The notes under the pieces are model-generated. The model saw only the letters and a list, made by a program, of their open reading frames with translations. It did no database searches and had not been told where the DNA came from. From contig JBLHKE010000466.1 of the NCBI GenBank assembly GCA_047619485.1, positions 1 to 6,337 of the forward strand: DNA of 6,337 nucleotides, in the 5' to 3' direction. Numbering within the stretch: the first letter of the stretch is position 1; every line of letters begins with the position of its first letter. Positions 1 through 6,337 of the stretch are shown here, one piece after another. The DNA is from JBLHKE01 sp047619485. GTDB taxonomy: Bacteria; Verrucomicrobiota; Verrucomicrobiia; Verrucomicrobiales; DEV007. The translations under genes were made by a program, and so were the position numbers.

Positions 1-324
1 GGAAATAAGTCATACAAAGATGCGCAGGAATTTTAGCCAGCACCAAGGCAGATTTCAGCGATGATAGCGGGCTATTTGAGTTGGAAGCTAACGCGGGTGA
101 TGGCCAAAATAACCAGCAGATTGTAGGGCACCTCCGGAAACCTGCTGTGGAAATGGGGCGCAGAGAAAATTCCCGCTGGCGAGGCGATAAACGCTAAGCT
201 ATCTGGTGATAGTGGATGCTTTAGCAACGAAGACAGCGGGGATTTTATCAAGCTCCAGCCCGCATGAGGTTTTCGGAGGTGCCCTGTAGGAGTTATTTAC
301 TGACAAGCCCTAAGTGCAGTACCG
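1..324. other. Downstream flank without an identifiable gene
   Basis: This stretch follows the 3' end of the operon. Apart from the palindrome at 125-285 I see no gene. A plus-strand frame is open from base 1 to a TAG at 34-36, and could be the last eleven codons of a convergent gene entering from the left, but that is too short to judge. A 21-codon ATG frame at 61-126 and an open frame without ATG at 127-267 are not credible genes. I see no strong intrinsic terminator for the operon between 286 and 324. Confidence 0.6.
125..285. repeat. Long imperfect palindrome (fold-back element or large hairpin)
   Basis: The whole stretch folds on itself around position 205. The outer arms, 125-150 and 260-285, are inverted copies matching at 22 of 26 bases; the terminal agggcacctccg/cggaggtgccct block (12 bp) is perfect. 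The inner arms, 166-180 and 232-246, match at 13 of 15. The apex is ctatc-tggt-gatag (199-212). All three layers share nearly the same centre (205-206), so this is one structure and not unrelated short repeats. It begins about 40 bp beyond the stop of the DUF4340 gene. It has no transposase and no ATG-initiated reading frame longer than a few dozen codons. It could be a MITE-like or REP-type insertion, or a structured 3' end that stops or protects the operon transcript. There is no T-run typical of an intrinsic terminator at either edge. Flanking target duplications are not convincing; only TGT (122-124 and 285-287) recurs. Confidence 0.8.
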
Positions 325-1914
325 CTACTCCCCTGCTGGCTCCTCTTCGGCAGTTGGCTTCTCTTCGGCAGCTGGCTCCTCTTCGGCAGTCGGCTTCTCT
401 TCGGCAGCTGGCTTCTCTTCGGCAGCTGGCTTCTCTTCGGCAGCTGGCTTCTCTTCGGCAGCTGGCTTCTCTTCGGCAGCTGGCTTCTCTTCGGCAGCGG
501 GTTCCGCCTCTATTCGAGCATCGGCTTTCTCGCGCTTCTCGTCCTCGAGCATTTTCTTAATGGCATCGTTTACTTCGCGCTGTTTCTGCTGCTCGATGAC
601 GGCGGCCTCTTGCTTCTTGCGCTCAGCAATTACCATCGGATCGTTGGGATCTACTGAGATCGGTTGGGTTGTGGCGGTGAGTCCTCCACCGGGGCGCCCC
701 GGGTTTGGATTGCCCGGGTTGGCTGCTGCCGCTGCCGCGGCTGCTGCCGCTTTTTTCTTGTCATCTTCGGTCTTGATGAGCTCGCCGCGTTTCTTGATGA
801 TCGGTTCGACCAACCAAGAATCGACTAGGTAGATTTTGCCAGCGAATTGCTTTTCCTTGGCAAGTTTCTCAGTGAGGCGCTCGTGATCGTCGCGCTGTTT
901 CTGGCGCGCAGTTTTCTCGGCCTCCTGCGTGGCTTTCTCTTCGTCACTAAGCTCTTTCTCGGCCTCCGCATCGACCTCTGGTTCCGGCGCTGGTGGCTCC
1001 GAGATCTCTGCGCTGATCTCGTAGCTCAAGTGGTACTTACTGTCGTCGGTCTTGTTGCCGATCTTGACCACATACTTGAAGTATTCGAAGGTGTCGACGG
1101 TGGCAGTGACGGCTTTGTCGAGTCCGGTCTTCTCTGGTTTCGCCTCATCACCGACGACGTAGTCCGAGAAATTCGCGCTGGCGAAGATACTACTGAGCGA
1201 ACCGAGCTTCGATGGCTCGAGCTCTTCGTCACCCTGCGGGTCCTCTAATGCTAGGGTCGATCCATCCGTCTCGCGCAACAGCGTGAAGCTGTCTTCGGGC
1301 TTCTCGTGTTGCACTGCGATACTCTTGGATTTCTGAATCCGGAAAAAATCTTTCTCGAGCCAGGCCGATGCCTTCGTCTCGAGGTTGCGGATCACGGTGG
1401 AGACGACATACACGCTACCGTCAGCAGTCTTGACGAAGCGCCCAGTGCGGCCGGCGCTGTCGTAGTTGCCACCGAAAATCAGGCTACGCTTCTGATCGCC
1501 AGCTGTGATCTCAACGACGGTTCCTGCTCCGGAGCCACCCGGGCCGGCCTCGTCAGGATGGAGGAGCGTGAGCGCCTTTAGCGCAGATTCCCCCCGACTC
1601 TTGCGGCTCTCAGCAATCTTCAGATCTTTGATGCTAAACAGCAGCCCGCGCACCTTGTTGGCGTCGGCTTGGTAGTTCTCGCGCTCGGCCACGACCCAAT
1701 CGTCGCCCTGCAGGTCGAGGTTGACCGCCTGGCCGGTCTTCGAGATTGTCAGCTTGGTGACGTCGGCAACCTTGAAGTCGTCGATGGCGCGTTCGCCAAT
1801 CTTGATGATCTCTTCATCACTGATCGAATCTTCGCGCTTCTGGCTGACCATGAAATAGACACCGCCGGCGATAGCGACGAGGATGGCTAGGATACTTACT
1901 TGTTTTGGGTTCAT
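325..1914 (-). CDS. DUF4340 domain protein, membrane-anchored partner of the GldAFG-type transporter
   Basis: The last operon gene (529 aa). Residues 6-24 are a hydrophobic N-terminal anchor, so the rest is probably extracytoplasmic. Residues about 30-372 match the DUF4340 pattern: short beta-rich repeats such as VTKLTISKTGQAVNLDLQGD, a WVVAERENYQAD block, and SAWLEKDFFRI near 183-193. An acidic helical insertion (about 306-355) interrupts this region before FAGKIYLVDSWLV resumes the fold. The remaining 150 residues are low complexity: KKK plus ten alanines (386-398), a Pro/Gly/Asn stretch, a charged helix (about 425-470), then nine PAAEEK-type hexapeptides (472-525) ending in PAGE. DUF4340 genes often follow GldG-type genes outside Bacteroidota, so a structural role in the same complex is inferred; no biochemical activity is known. 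The Met that opens the anchor segment sets the start. No Shine-Dalgarno sequence is present. The family call comes from motifs and position, not from a profile search. Confidence 0.88.
   Translation of the reverse strand: MNPKQVSILAILVAIAGGVYFMVSQKREDSISDEEIIKIGERAIDDFKVADVTKLTISKTGQAVNLDLQGDDWVVAERENYQADANKVRGLLFSIKDLKIAESRKSRGESALKALTLLHPDEAGPGGSGAGTVVEITAGDQKRSLIFGGNYDSAGRTGRFVKTADGSVYVVSTVIRNLETKASAWLEKDFFRIQKSKSIAVQHEKPEDSFTLLRETDGSTLALEDPQGDEELEPSKLGSLSSIFASANFSDYVVGDEAKPEKTGLDKAVTATVDTFEYFKYVVKIGNKTDDSKYHLSYEISAEISEPPAPEPEVDAEAEKELSDEEKATQEAEKTARQKQRDDHERLTEKLAKEKQFAGKIYLVDSWLVEPIIKKRGELIKTEDDKKKAAAAAAAAAANPGNPNPGRPGGGLTATTQPISVDPNDPMVIAERKKQEAAVIEQQKQREVNDAIKKMLEDEKREKADARIEAEPAAEEKPAAEEKPAAEEKPAAEEKPAAEEKPAAEEKPTAEEEPAAEEKPTAEEEPAGE
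340..501 (-). repeat. 18-bp in-frame minisatellite (nine units) encoding PAAEEK/PTAEEE hexapeptides
   Basis: Nine consecutive 18-bp units lie inside the 3' end of the DUF4340 gene. On the plus strand the consensus is cttctcttcggcagctgg. Units at 358, 394, 412, 430, 448 and 466 are identical, so five adjacent copies (394-483) are perfect repeats. The unit at 484 differs by one base. Units at 340 and 376 carry linked changes giving PTAEEE. The unit length preserves the reading frame, so copy number can change without breaking the gene. Confidence 0.97.
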
Positions 1915-1941
1915 CGTTGCGGGTAGGGCGTCTGGTTGATT

Positions 1942-3894
1942 CTAGCGGGCGGAGGTCGCGAATTTTCTCACGAGCAAGTGGCCGACGGCCACGATGATGA
2001 CGAGGAATGGGATGAGGGCGATGTTGAGCCATTTCCACTTGGCCTCTAGGCTGTCGATGCCTTTGCGCAGTTCGCGCCGTAGGTCGACGATGCGCCTGCT
2101 GGTCTTGATGCGCTCCTCGTCATAGTTGTTGACGATCTCGAGGTCGGCGACATCCACCTTCTCCCCCTGTTCCTGCTTCGCGCGGATCTCGCGGTACTTG
2201 CGCTCGGCGGTGTTGCGCTTGGCGATCATCTCGTCGTATTCCTTCTGCGCCTCCTTGGCGGTCTCCTTGGTGAGTTCCTCATACTTGGTGAACGGGCGGG
2301 TGTTGTCGCCGCGGCTGCGCACCTCCAATAGGTCGGTGTTGCCAGCGAGGAAACTGACCAGGTTCGAGACCAGGGCGAGGTTGCCGTTCGGCGGCGGCAT
2401 CTCGAATTGCTGGCCGCCGAAGTTGGCAAGCTGCGCCGCGTTCGCGTCGGTGATCATGTCGGTGTCTGCGATGAGGATGACGGTGCTGTTCTTGCTAGAA
2501 GACTTGAGGAAATTCTCGGCGGCCTTCTCGTCCTCCGGTTTCTCTTCCGCAGCATCGCCGCCGGTCTCTGCTTCGGCGCTCGAATCTTTCGGTGGTCCGT
2601 CAGGGAAGGCGGTTTCGAATTTACCCTGCAGTTGCACGATGAGTTCCTGTGGGCTGGCGCTCGCCTGCATGTTATTCAAGGTAGAGCGAGCAGTGTTTTC
2701 ATCACCGAACAGCACGTGCGGACTGATGGCCCCAGCGTTCTCGGAACTCTCGACGAGCACCTGCTTTGTCAGGCCTGATTTCGGATTGCCGTAGAAGGCG
2801 CCGGCGAAGGACATCTCGATGTAGCTGACCTGCTTGGTGGCGGCGGACTCGCTGCTAATCCCCTTGGCAGGGATGCCGAGGAACACCGGGTTGGGCCGTC
2901 GGCGGTTCACGTAGCGGCGGTCGGCGATGACGTTGACGCTCTCGAACTGGATCCCCCAGGCGCTTAGCAGCTTGCCCAGGGTAGAGGTCACTGGCTGGTT
3001 CGGTGCCTGCATGCCGGGGATGCGCTGTTGCTGGCCGGCTGACTGGCGGTTGTGAAGACTGAATGGGTCGAGCATCGCGATCACGCGGCCACCGCCGAGT
3101 AGGTACTGGTCGATCGCGAAGAGCCCGTTGTCCTCGATGCCAGCCGGGTGGATGACGAGCAAGGTGTCGATATTGGGATCGATGTGATCAGCGGCCATCG
3201 GCACGTCCTGGATGATATACTCGCGCGCCAACTGGGATCGGAAATACCATGGTGGGGTGCCTGGAGCACCAGGCTGACCGGCGGCTCCGCCCGACATCTG
3301 GTAGGAGGTCATGAGGCCGAGCGTCGGCTTCTTGGTGCTGGTGGCCTCAGTGATGGCGCGGGCGAGATCATACTCAAGCAGCGGCGCGTTCGAAGGGTTG
3401 AGGAACGGAACGGCAATGTTTTTATCCAGCGATGTCACCGAGACACCGAGATAAATCTGGTTGTTCTGGTCGAGCGGGACGGGCATCACGCCGTTGACGT
3501 TGGCGTTGACCTCCGCCTCGGAGTCAGGCTCCGGATCGATGATCTCTAGCTCGATGCGATCGTTGGAGTAGGACTTGAACTCGAACAGCTTGGCCTCGAC
3601 TTCCTCCGCATAATCCGCGAGTGGCGGTGGCATGACGTCCTTATCGTAGGTCGCGTAGAGGCGAAGGTTCAGGCGCGTGCGTTCGCCGTCGGAGTCATAC
3701 TGCTTCAACTTCTCTTCCAGGCCGGCGAGGATGTTCTTGGTGCCCTCGGTGAGGGTGTGGATCTTGTATTCGGTCGAATCGATCTTCGCGCGGGACTTGG
3801 AGAAGATCGAGTTGAGGAAGACTAGGAGGGCGGCGACGAGGATGACGCCGATCACCGAGAAGACCCAGTTGTTCTGATTGCTGCTTTTGCTCAT
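1942..3894 (-). CDS. gldG: GldG-type ABC auxiliary protein (ABC_transp_aux domain)
   Basis: A large extracytoplasmic subunit (650 aa) held in the inner membrane at both ends. Visible features in order are: a membrane helix at about 10-30; a mixed alpha/beta domain from about 45; the block TLLVIHPAG (244-252), AIDQYLLGGGR (260-270) and VIAMLDPFS (271-279), characteristic of GldG/ABC_transp_aux proteins; an acidic low-complexity linker at about 430-466; a second block VILIADTDMI near 469 followed by NLALVSNLVSFLAGN; a charged, probably coiled-coil stretch at about 545-620; and a final helix at 622-642 with a basic tail. GldG of Bacteroidota has the same two-anchor layout but is usually somewhat shorter; the linker accounts for part of the difference. 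The 24 bp gap after the permease and 27 bp gap before the DUF4340 gene fit one operon. No enzymatic residues are apparent. The role is probably binding or scaffolding of an unknown cargo (inference). Confidence 0.93.
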   Translation of the reverse strand: MSKSSNQNNWVFSVIGVILVAALLVFLNSIFSKSRAKIDSTEYKIHTLTEGTKNILAGLEEKLKQYDSDGERTRLNLRLYATYDKDVMPPPLADYAEEVEAKLFEFKSYSNDRIELEIIDPEPDSEAEVNANVNGVMPVPLDQNNQIYLGVSVTSLDKNIAVPFLNPSNAPLLEYDLARAITEATSTKKPTLGLMTSYQMSGGAAGQPGAPGTPPWYFRSQLAREYIIQDVPMAADHIDPNIDTLLVIHPAGIEDNGLFAIDQYLLGGGRVIAMLDPFSLHNRQSAGQQQRIPGMQAPNQPVTSTLGKLLSAWGIQFESVNVIADRRYVNRRRPNPVFLGIPAKGISSESAATKQVSYIEMSFAGAFYGNPKSGLTKQVLVESSENAGAISPHVLFGDENTARSTLNNMQASASPQELIVQLQGKFETAFPDGPPKDSSAEAETGGDAAEEKPEDEKAAENFLKSSSKNSTVILIADTDMITDANAAQLANFGGQQFEMPPPNGNLALVSNLVSFLAGNTDLLEVRSRGDNTRPFTKYEELTKETAKEAQKEYDEMIAKRNTAERKYREIRAKQEQGEKVDVADLEIVNNYDEERIKTSRRIVDLRRELRKGIDSLEAKWKWLNIALIPFLVIIVAVGHLLVRKFATSAR

Positions 3895-3918
3895 CGATTT
3901 TGGTATCTTTGAAATGGA

Positions 3919-4662
3919 TTAGGAACGCTTGGTGCGGATGACGACGCTGGTGACGAATAGGCAGAAGGTGATCAACGAGGCGTAGAACACTAGAGCCTTG
4001 AGCCGGATGACGCCGGTGACGATGTCGAAGTAGTGCCCGGTGATACTGAGAGATTTGGCGGCCTCGGCGAGGGTGTTGCCGATGTTCTGCGAGAGAAATC
4101 TGACCGACCCGGGGATGCCGAGAACCACCAGGCCGAAACAGATGCTGACGGAGATCACCAGGCAGGCGACGAGGCTGCGGGTGAATGCAGAGACGGCGCA
4201 GGTAATGGCCAAGCAGGAGATGCCGACGAGGAAGCTGCCGAAGTAACTGGCCCAGATGACGCCGTAGTCCGGCTCACCGAGTTCGCCGACGGTTACCACC
4301 ATGAGGAAGGTCATCGCCAGCGCGAGCGCGACGACAGCACAGCTGGCAAGGTATTTTCCAGTGATGGCATGCCAAGCTTTGACCGGCATGGTGAGCAGGA
4401 GTTCGATGGTCCCGAGACGGTGTTCGTCAGCCCAGAGGCGCATGCCGATGGCCGGCCCGAGGATCATGAACAGCCACGGGTGAAAGACAAAAAAGCTATT
4501 CTCCAATGACGCCTGCTGGGTCTGGAAGAAGCGGCCAAATAAGAACGCGAGGCTGGTCGACAAGGCGACGAAGATGACGATGAAGACGTAGGCGAGCATC
4601 GAGCTGAAGTGGCTGCTGATCTCGCGCTTGAAGACGGTCCAGATGTTATGGATGGCACTCAT
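3919..4662 (-). CDS. gldF: GldF-type ABC-2 permease, inner membrane
   Basis: The membrane-spanning subunit (247 aa) of the transporter. By eye there are six hydrophobic stretches: about 22-44, 57-76, 104-126, 136-158, 163-186 and 222-242. Between the second and third lies the family hallmark ADEHRLGTIELLLTMPV (residues 78-94), the cytoplasmic coupling region of ABC-2 permeases that contacts the ATPase. The segment HYFDIVTGVI (210-219) before the last helix is also typical of GldF-like permeases. The length matches the family, and only one permease is encoded, so a homodimer is the likely arrangement (inference). The N-terminus IHNIWTVFKREISSHFSS, an amphipathic lead-in to helix 1, supports the chosen start. 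The leader has no Shine-Dalgarno sequence. It lies between the ATPase (34 bp gap) and the GldG-like gene (24 bp gap). The substrate cannot be inferred. Confidence 0.93.
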   Translation of the reverse strand: MSAIHNIWTVFKREISSHFSSMLAYVFIVIFVALSTSLAFLFGRFFQTQQASLENSFFVFHPWLFMILGPAIGMRLWADEHRLGTIELLLTMPVKAWHAITGKYLASCAVVALALAMTFLMVVTVGELGEPDYGVIWASYFGSFLVGISCLAITCAVSAFTRSLVACLVISVSICFGLVVLGIPGSVRFLSQNIGNTLAEAAKSLSITGHYFDIVTGVIRLKALVFYASLITFCLFVTSVVIRTKRS

Positions 4663-4696
4663 GGTTGCTGGTCTTTAAAATTGGGTTGGGTGGCGA

Positions 4697-5737
4697 CTAC
4701 TTGCTGTCCTCGGTTTCGGTCGGTGCGGTTTCGGTCGATGCGGTTTCTTTTTCCGCTGGCGGCTCGGGAGTCGGCTGCGGGACTGGCGTCGCCGCGGTAT
4801 CGGGCATGGTGAGTGCGTGGAACATATTGTCGAGGCGCCCCTCGTCCTCAGAGATTTCTTGGAGCGTGAGATTGCGCTCCTGGCAGAGCTTGAACACCTG
4901 CTCGGCAACCTGGCCACCACCCGAGCGGTTGGTGAGGAGTCGGGCGCGCAGTGAGATCTCGGAAGATTTGATCTCGGCAACCTTACTGACCGCGGAGAGC
5001 TTCTCGAGCTCGCTGCGAATGCCGCTGCCGCTGAGCCCGGAGATGGTGACGGTGACCGTTCCCGAGTCTGGATCTTTCGAACGGAGTTCGTCGGGCGTGC
5101 CGTCGGCTTTGACGACACCTTGGTCGATGATCATCGCACGCGAGCAGGCGGCGTCGACCTCTTCGAGGATGTGCGTCGAGAAGATGATCGCCTTCTCCTC
5201 GCCCATGCGGCGGATGAGGCGGCGCATCTCGTTCTTCTGGTTCGGGTCGAGGCCGTCGGTGGGCTCGTCGAGGATGAGAACTTCGGGGTCGTGGATGATC
5301 GCCTGCGCGAAGCAGGTGCGGTGGCGGTAGCCCTTAGAGAGTGTGTCGATGCTCTGGTGGCGCACGGCGTCAAGGAAGCAGAGATCGATGGCGCGGCTGA
5401 CGCCTTTGCTGACAGCAGCGCCGGAGAGCCCGCGCATCTGGGCGCAGAATTTGAGGAAACTGGTCACCGTCATGTCGGTGTAGAGCGGCGCGTTCTCTGG
5501 GAGGTAACCGATCTTCGATTTGGCAGCGATCGGATCCGCGAGGACGTCGATACCGTCGATGAGGATCGTCCCGGAAGTCGGCGGAAAATAGCCGGTGATC
5601 ATGCGCATGGTGGTAGATTTACCAGCCCCGTTGGGTCCGAGAAATCCTAGCACCTCACCTTTTTTGACCTCAAATGAGATGTTATTGACCGCCGTTTTCG
5701 GTCCGAATCGTTTGCTTAGGTTTTTGACTTCGATCAT
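4697..5737 (-). CDS. gldA: GldA-type ABC transporter ATP-binding protein
   Basis: A cytoplasmic ATPase (346 aa) that should power the permease encoded next to it. The sequence shows a complete nucleotide-binding domain: Walker A GPNGAGKST (residues 34-42), signature LSKGYRHR (133-140), Walker B VLILDEPT (153-160), D-loop GLDP (162-165) and switch His189 in FSTHILEEVD. The Q-loop position reads LPENAPLYTDM (79-89), with Glu in place of Gln. From family knowledge, this and the LSKGY signature are typical of GldA-like and related ABC-2 ATPases and are not signs of decay. Residues about 225-310 form the C-terminal regulatory domain usual in this group. Residues 311-346 are a Pro/Thr/Glu-rich tail containing a 15-bp tandem repeat. 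The start is chosen because the domain begins at once with MIEVKNLSKRF. No Shine-Dalgarno sequence is visible. It is the first gene of the operon; the permease start lies 34 bp downstream. The ABC ATPase call is certain; the gldA name rests on motifs and neighbours. Confidence 0.95.
   Translation of the reverse strand: MIEVKNLSKRFGPKTAVNNISFEVKKGEVLGFLGPNGAGKSTTMRMITGYFPPTSGTILIDGIDVLADPIAAKSKIGYLPENAPLYTDMTVTSFLKFCAQMRGLSGAAVSKGVSRAIDLCFLDAVRHQSIDTLSKGYRHRTCFAQAIIHDPEVLILDEPTDGLDPNQKNEMRRLIRRMGEEKAIIFSTHILEEVDAACSRAMIIDQGVVKADGTPDELRSKDPDSGTVTVTISGLSGSGIRSELEKLSAVSKVAEIKSSEISLRARLLTNRSGGGQVAEQVFKLCQERNLTLQEISEDEGRLDNMFHALTMPDTAATPVPQPTPEPPAEKETASTETAPTETEDSK
4711..4747 (-). repeat. 15-bp in-frame tandem repeat in the ATPase tail
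   Basis: Two 15-bp units, cggtttcggtcggtg (4711-4725) and cggtttcggtcgatg (4726-4740), match at 14 of 15 bases. A partial third copy, cggtttc, follows at 4741-4747. They encode the Thr/Glu/Ala/Pro-rich end of the ATPase (TASTETAPTETE region) and preserve the reading frame. Confidence 0.85.
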
Positions 5738-6337
5738 TTGGCTGAATCTGGTAAAACTTGATCCGGCCGTGAGTCTGTCTGGCCCGGAAGGAATGGTCAG
5801 AAAATTTCGGACACCTTAATTAGCGAAAAACTCCCTCATTTCAAGAATTTTTTGTTTGGGGTGAGCGAGGAACCCTGTCCACGAGAATTCTAACGTCACG
5901 CGCCATCGGTTTTGTCTATCTTTTAATGGGAAAACGAAGTTAGCCCCTCGTGGCTGAATTCGCGGCATCTTCCGATTTGCAATCACAGTCATCCCGTAGC
6001 CACCGTTTCCAGTTCCTTCCGTCGCTGTAGGCGAGGAAACTGCGGGATTATATCTTCGGTGTTCAATGTCTGCTTGATTGCTTAGAGAACAACTCGATGC
6101 CCCAGCTCGATTTATACCGCTCGCAGGGCGAGCCCACCGCCGACGACGCAAACCGAGCGATCCAAATCCATAAATCAGATCGCCGAACCGCGCCCTGAAA
6201 AGTCGAGGTATTCAAGGCACCGAATCCAATCAGCCCCAAGAAAAAGCTTGCAATGACCACGCAGACGTCCAGGATATATGTATGCCTCGAGCTAGACCCA
6301 TTTTGCCGACCGTTTGCTTTAGTTCCCACTACCACTG
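5738..6337. other. Upstream flank of the operon, no confident gene
   Basis: This 600-bp stretch is lower in GC than the operon. It must contain the operon promoter, most likely in 5738-5815, but I find no convincing -35/-10 pair: TTGAAA (minus strand, 5839-5844) is followed 16 bases later only by a poor TAATTA. A minus-strand frame ends at 5816 and is open from 6151; its last 58 codons from an internal ATG at 5992 read fairly protein-like (NRWRVTLEFSWTGF), while its first half is Arg/Ser-rich, like a shadow frame. The region may hold a degraded gene or unrecognised small genes. Confidence 0.5.
6063..6335 (-). CDS. Possible small membrane protein, hypothetical, may be partial
   Basis: A minus-strand frame of 90 codons opens at a GTG two bases from the window edge. 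It remains open to the edge, so the true start may lie outside. A hydrophobic segment at about residues 20-42 (YILDVCVVIASFFLGLIGFG) resembles one membrane helix, and the part after residue 50 is amphipathic. I recognise no family. The frame overlaps another weak minus-strand frame (5816-6151) and a plus-strand open stretch (6031-6198), and base composition does not favour any of them clearly. It could be the start of a small membrane protein, a decayed remnant, or chance. Confidence 0.25.
   Translation of the reverse strand: MVVGTKANGRQNGSSSRHTYILDVCVVIASFFLGLIGFGALNTSTFQGAVRRSDLWIWIARFASSAVGSPCERYKSSWGIELFSKQSSRH

Noticed and set aside
127..267. Open plus-strand frame with a protein-like reading (GTSGNLLWKWGAEKIPAGEA)
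   Set aside because: It has a stop just upstream and only an internal Leu-type codon as a possible start, and it lies inside the palindrome, which explains the region better.
314..832. Plus-strand frame of 172 codons rich in GFSSAA repeats
   Set aside because: It is the antisense reading of the 18-bp repeat and poly-alanine tract of the DUF4340 gene; repeat DNA of unit length divisible by three stays open in several frames.
2126..2794. Plus-strand frame of 222 codons
   Set aside because: It lies wholly antisense to the GldG-like gene, has Ser/Arg/Leu-rich shadow composition, and shows no domain.
4033..4509. Plus-strand frame of 158 acidic codons
   Set aside because: It is antisense to the permease; its charged Asp/Glu/Gly-rich composition is what the reverse strand of hydrophobic codons yields.
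4665..5330. Plus-strand frame of 221 codons
   Set aside because: It is antisense to the ATPase gene, whose motifs are unambiguous; the composition is that of a shadow frame.
5822..5844. Possible promoter TTGAAA with TAATTA 16 bases later on the minus strand
   Set aside because: The downstream hexamer matches the -10 consensus poorly, so it is not reported as a promoter.
6031..6198. Plus-strand open stretch ending in MPQLDLYRSQGEPTADDANR and about 14 more codons
   Set aside because: From its only ATG (6097) it has 34 codons, no ribosome binding site and no recognisable family, and it is antisense to an equally weak frame.

Overview
The window holds one four-gene operon on the minus strand. 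It encodes a GldA/GldF/GldG-type ABC system plus a DUF4340 partner protein. The flanks, about 320 bp on the left and 600 bp on the right, contain no gene I can identify with confidence. The base composition, the gene order, and the combination of a GldG-type auxiliary protein with a DUF4340 protein suggest a Verrucomicrobiota genome. A related PVC-group or other Gram-negative lineage is possible. None of the four starts has a recognisable Shine-Dalgarno sequence. This taxonomic call is inference: no rRNA or other marker gene is present.

In transcription order, right to left: (1) 5737-4697, the ABC ATPase, with all nucleotide-binding motifs and a Pro/Thr/Glu-rich tail. (2) 4662-3919, a six-helix ABC-2 permease of GldF type. 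(3) 3894-1942, a GldG-type auxiliary protein with a membrane anchor at each end of a large extracytoplasmic domain and a coiled coil before the second anchor. (4) 1914-325, a DUF4340 protein with an N-terminal anchor and a long low-complexity tail ending in nine hexapeptide repeats. The gaps are 34, 24 and 27 bp, which fits co-transcription. The likely machine is an ATPase pair driving a permease pair, with two anchored extracytoplasmic subunits attached. In Bacteroidota the homologous GldAFG is linked to gliding. Outside that phylum its substrate is unknown, and nothing here identifies it.

The left flank (1-324) contains a notable structure. Positions 125-285 form one long imperfect palindrome centred near 205, starting about 40 bp past the last stop codon of the operon. 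It resembles a fold-back/MITE-type element or a large structured 3' region. The right flank (5738-6337) has a few weak open frames, one with a hydrophobic segment that reaches the window edge, but nothing recognisable.

Other points of interest are two in-frame minisatellites (18 bp in the DUF4340 gene, 15 bp in the ATPase gene) and the presence of acidic A/E/P/K-rich segments in three of the four proteins.
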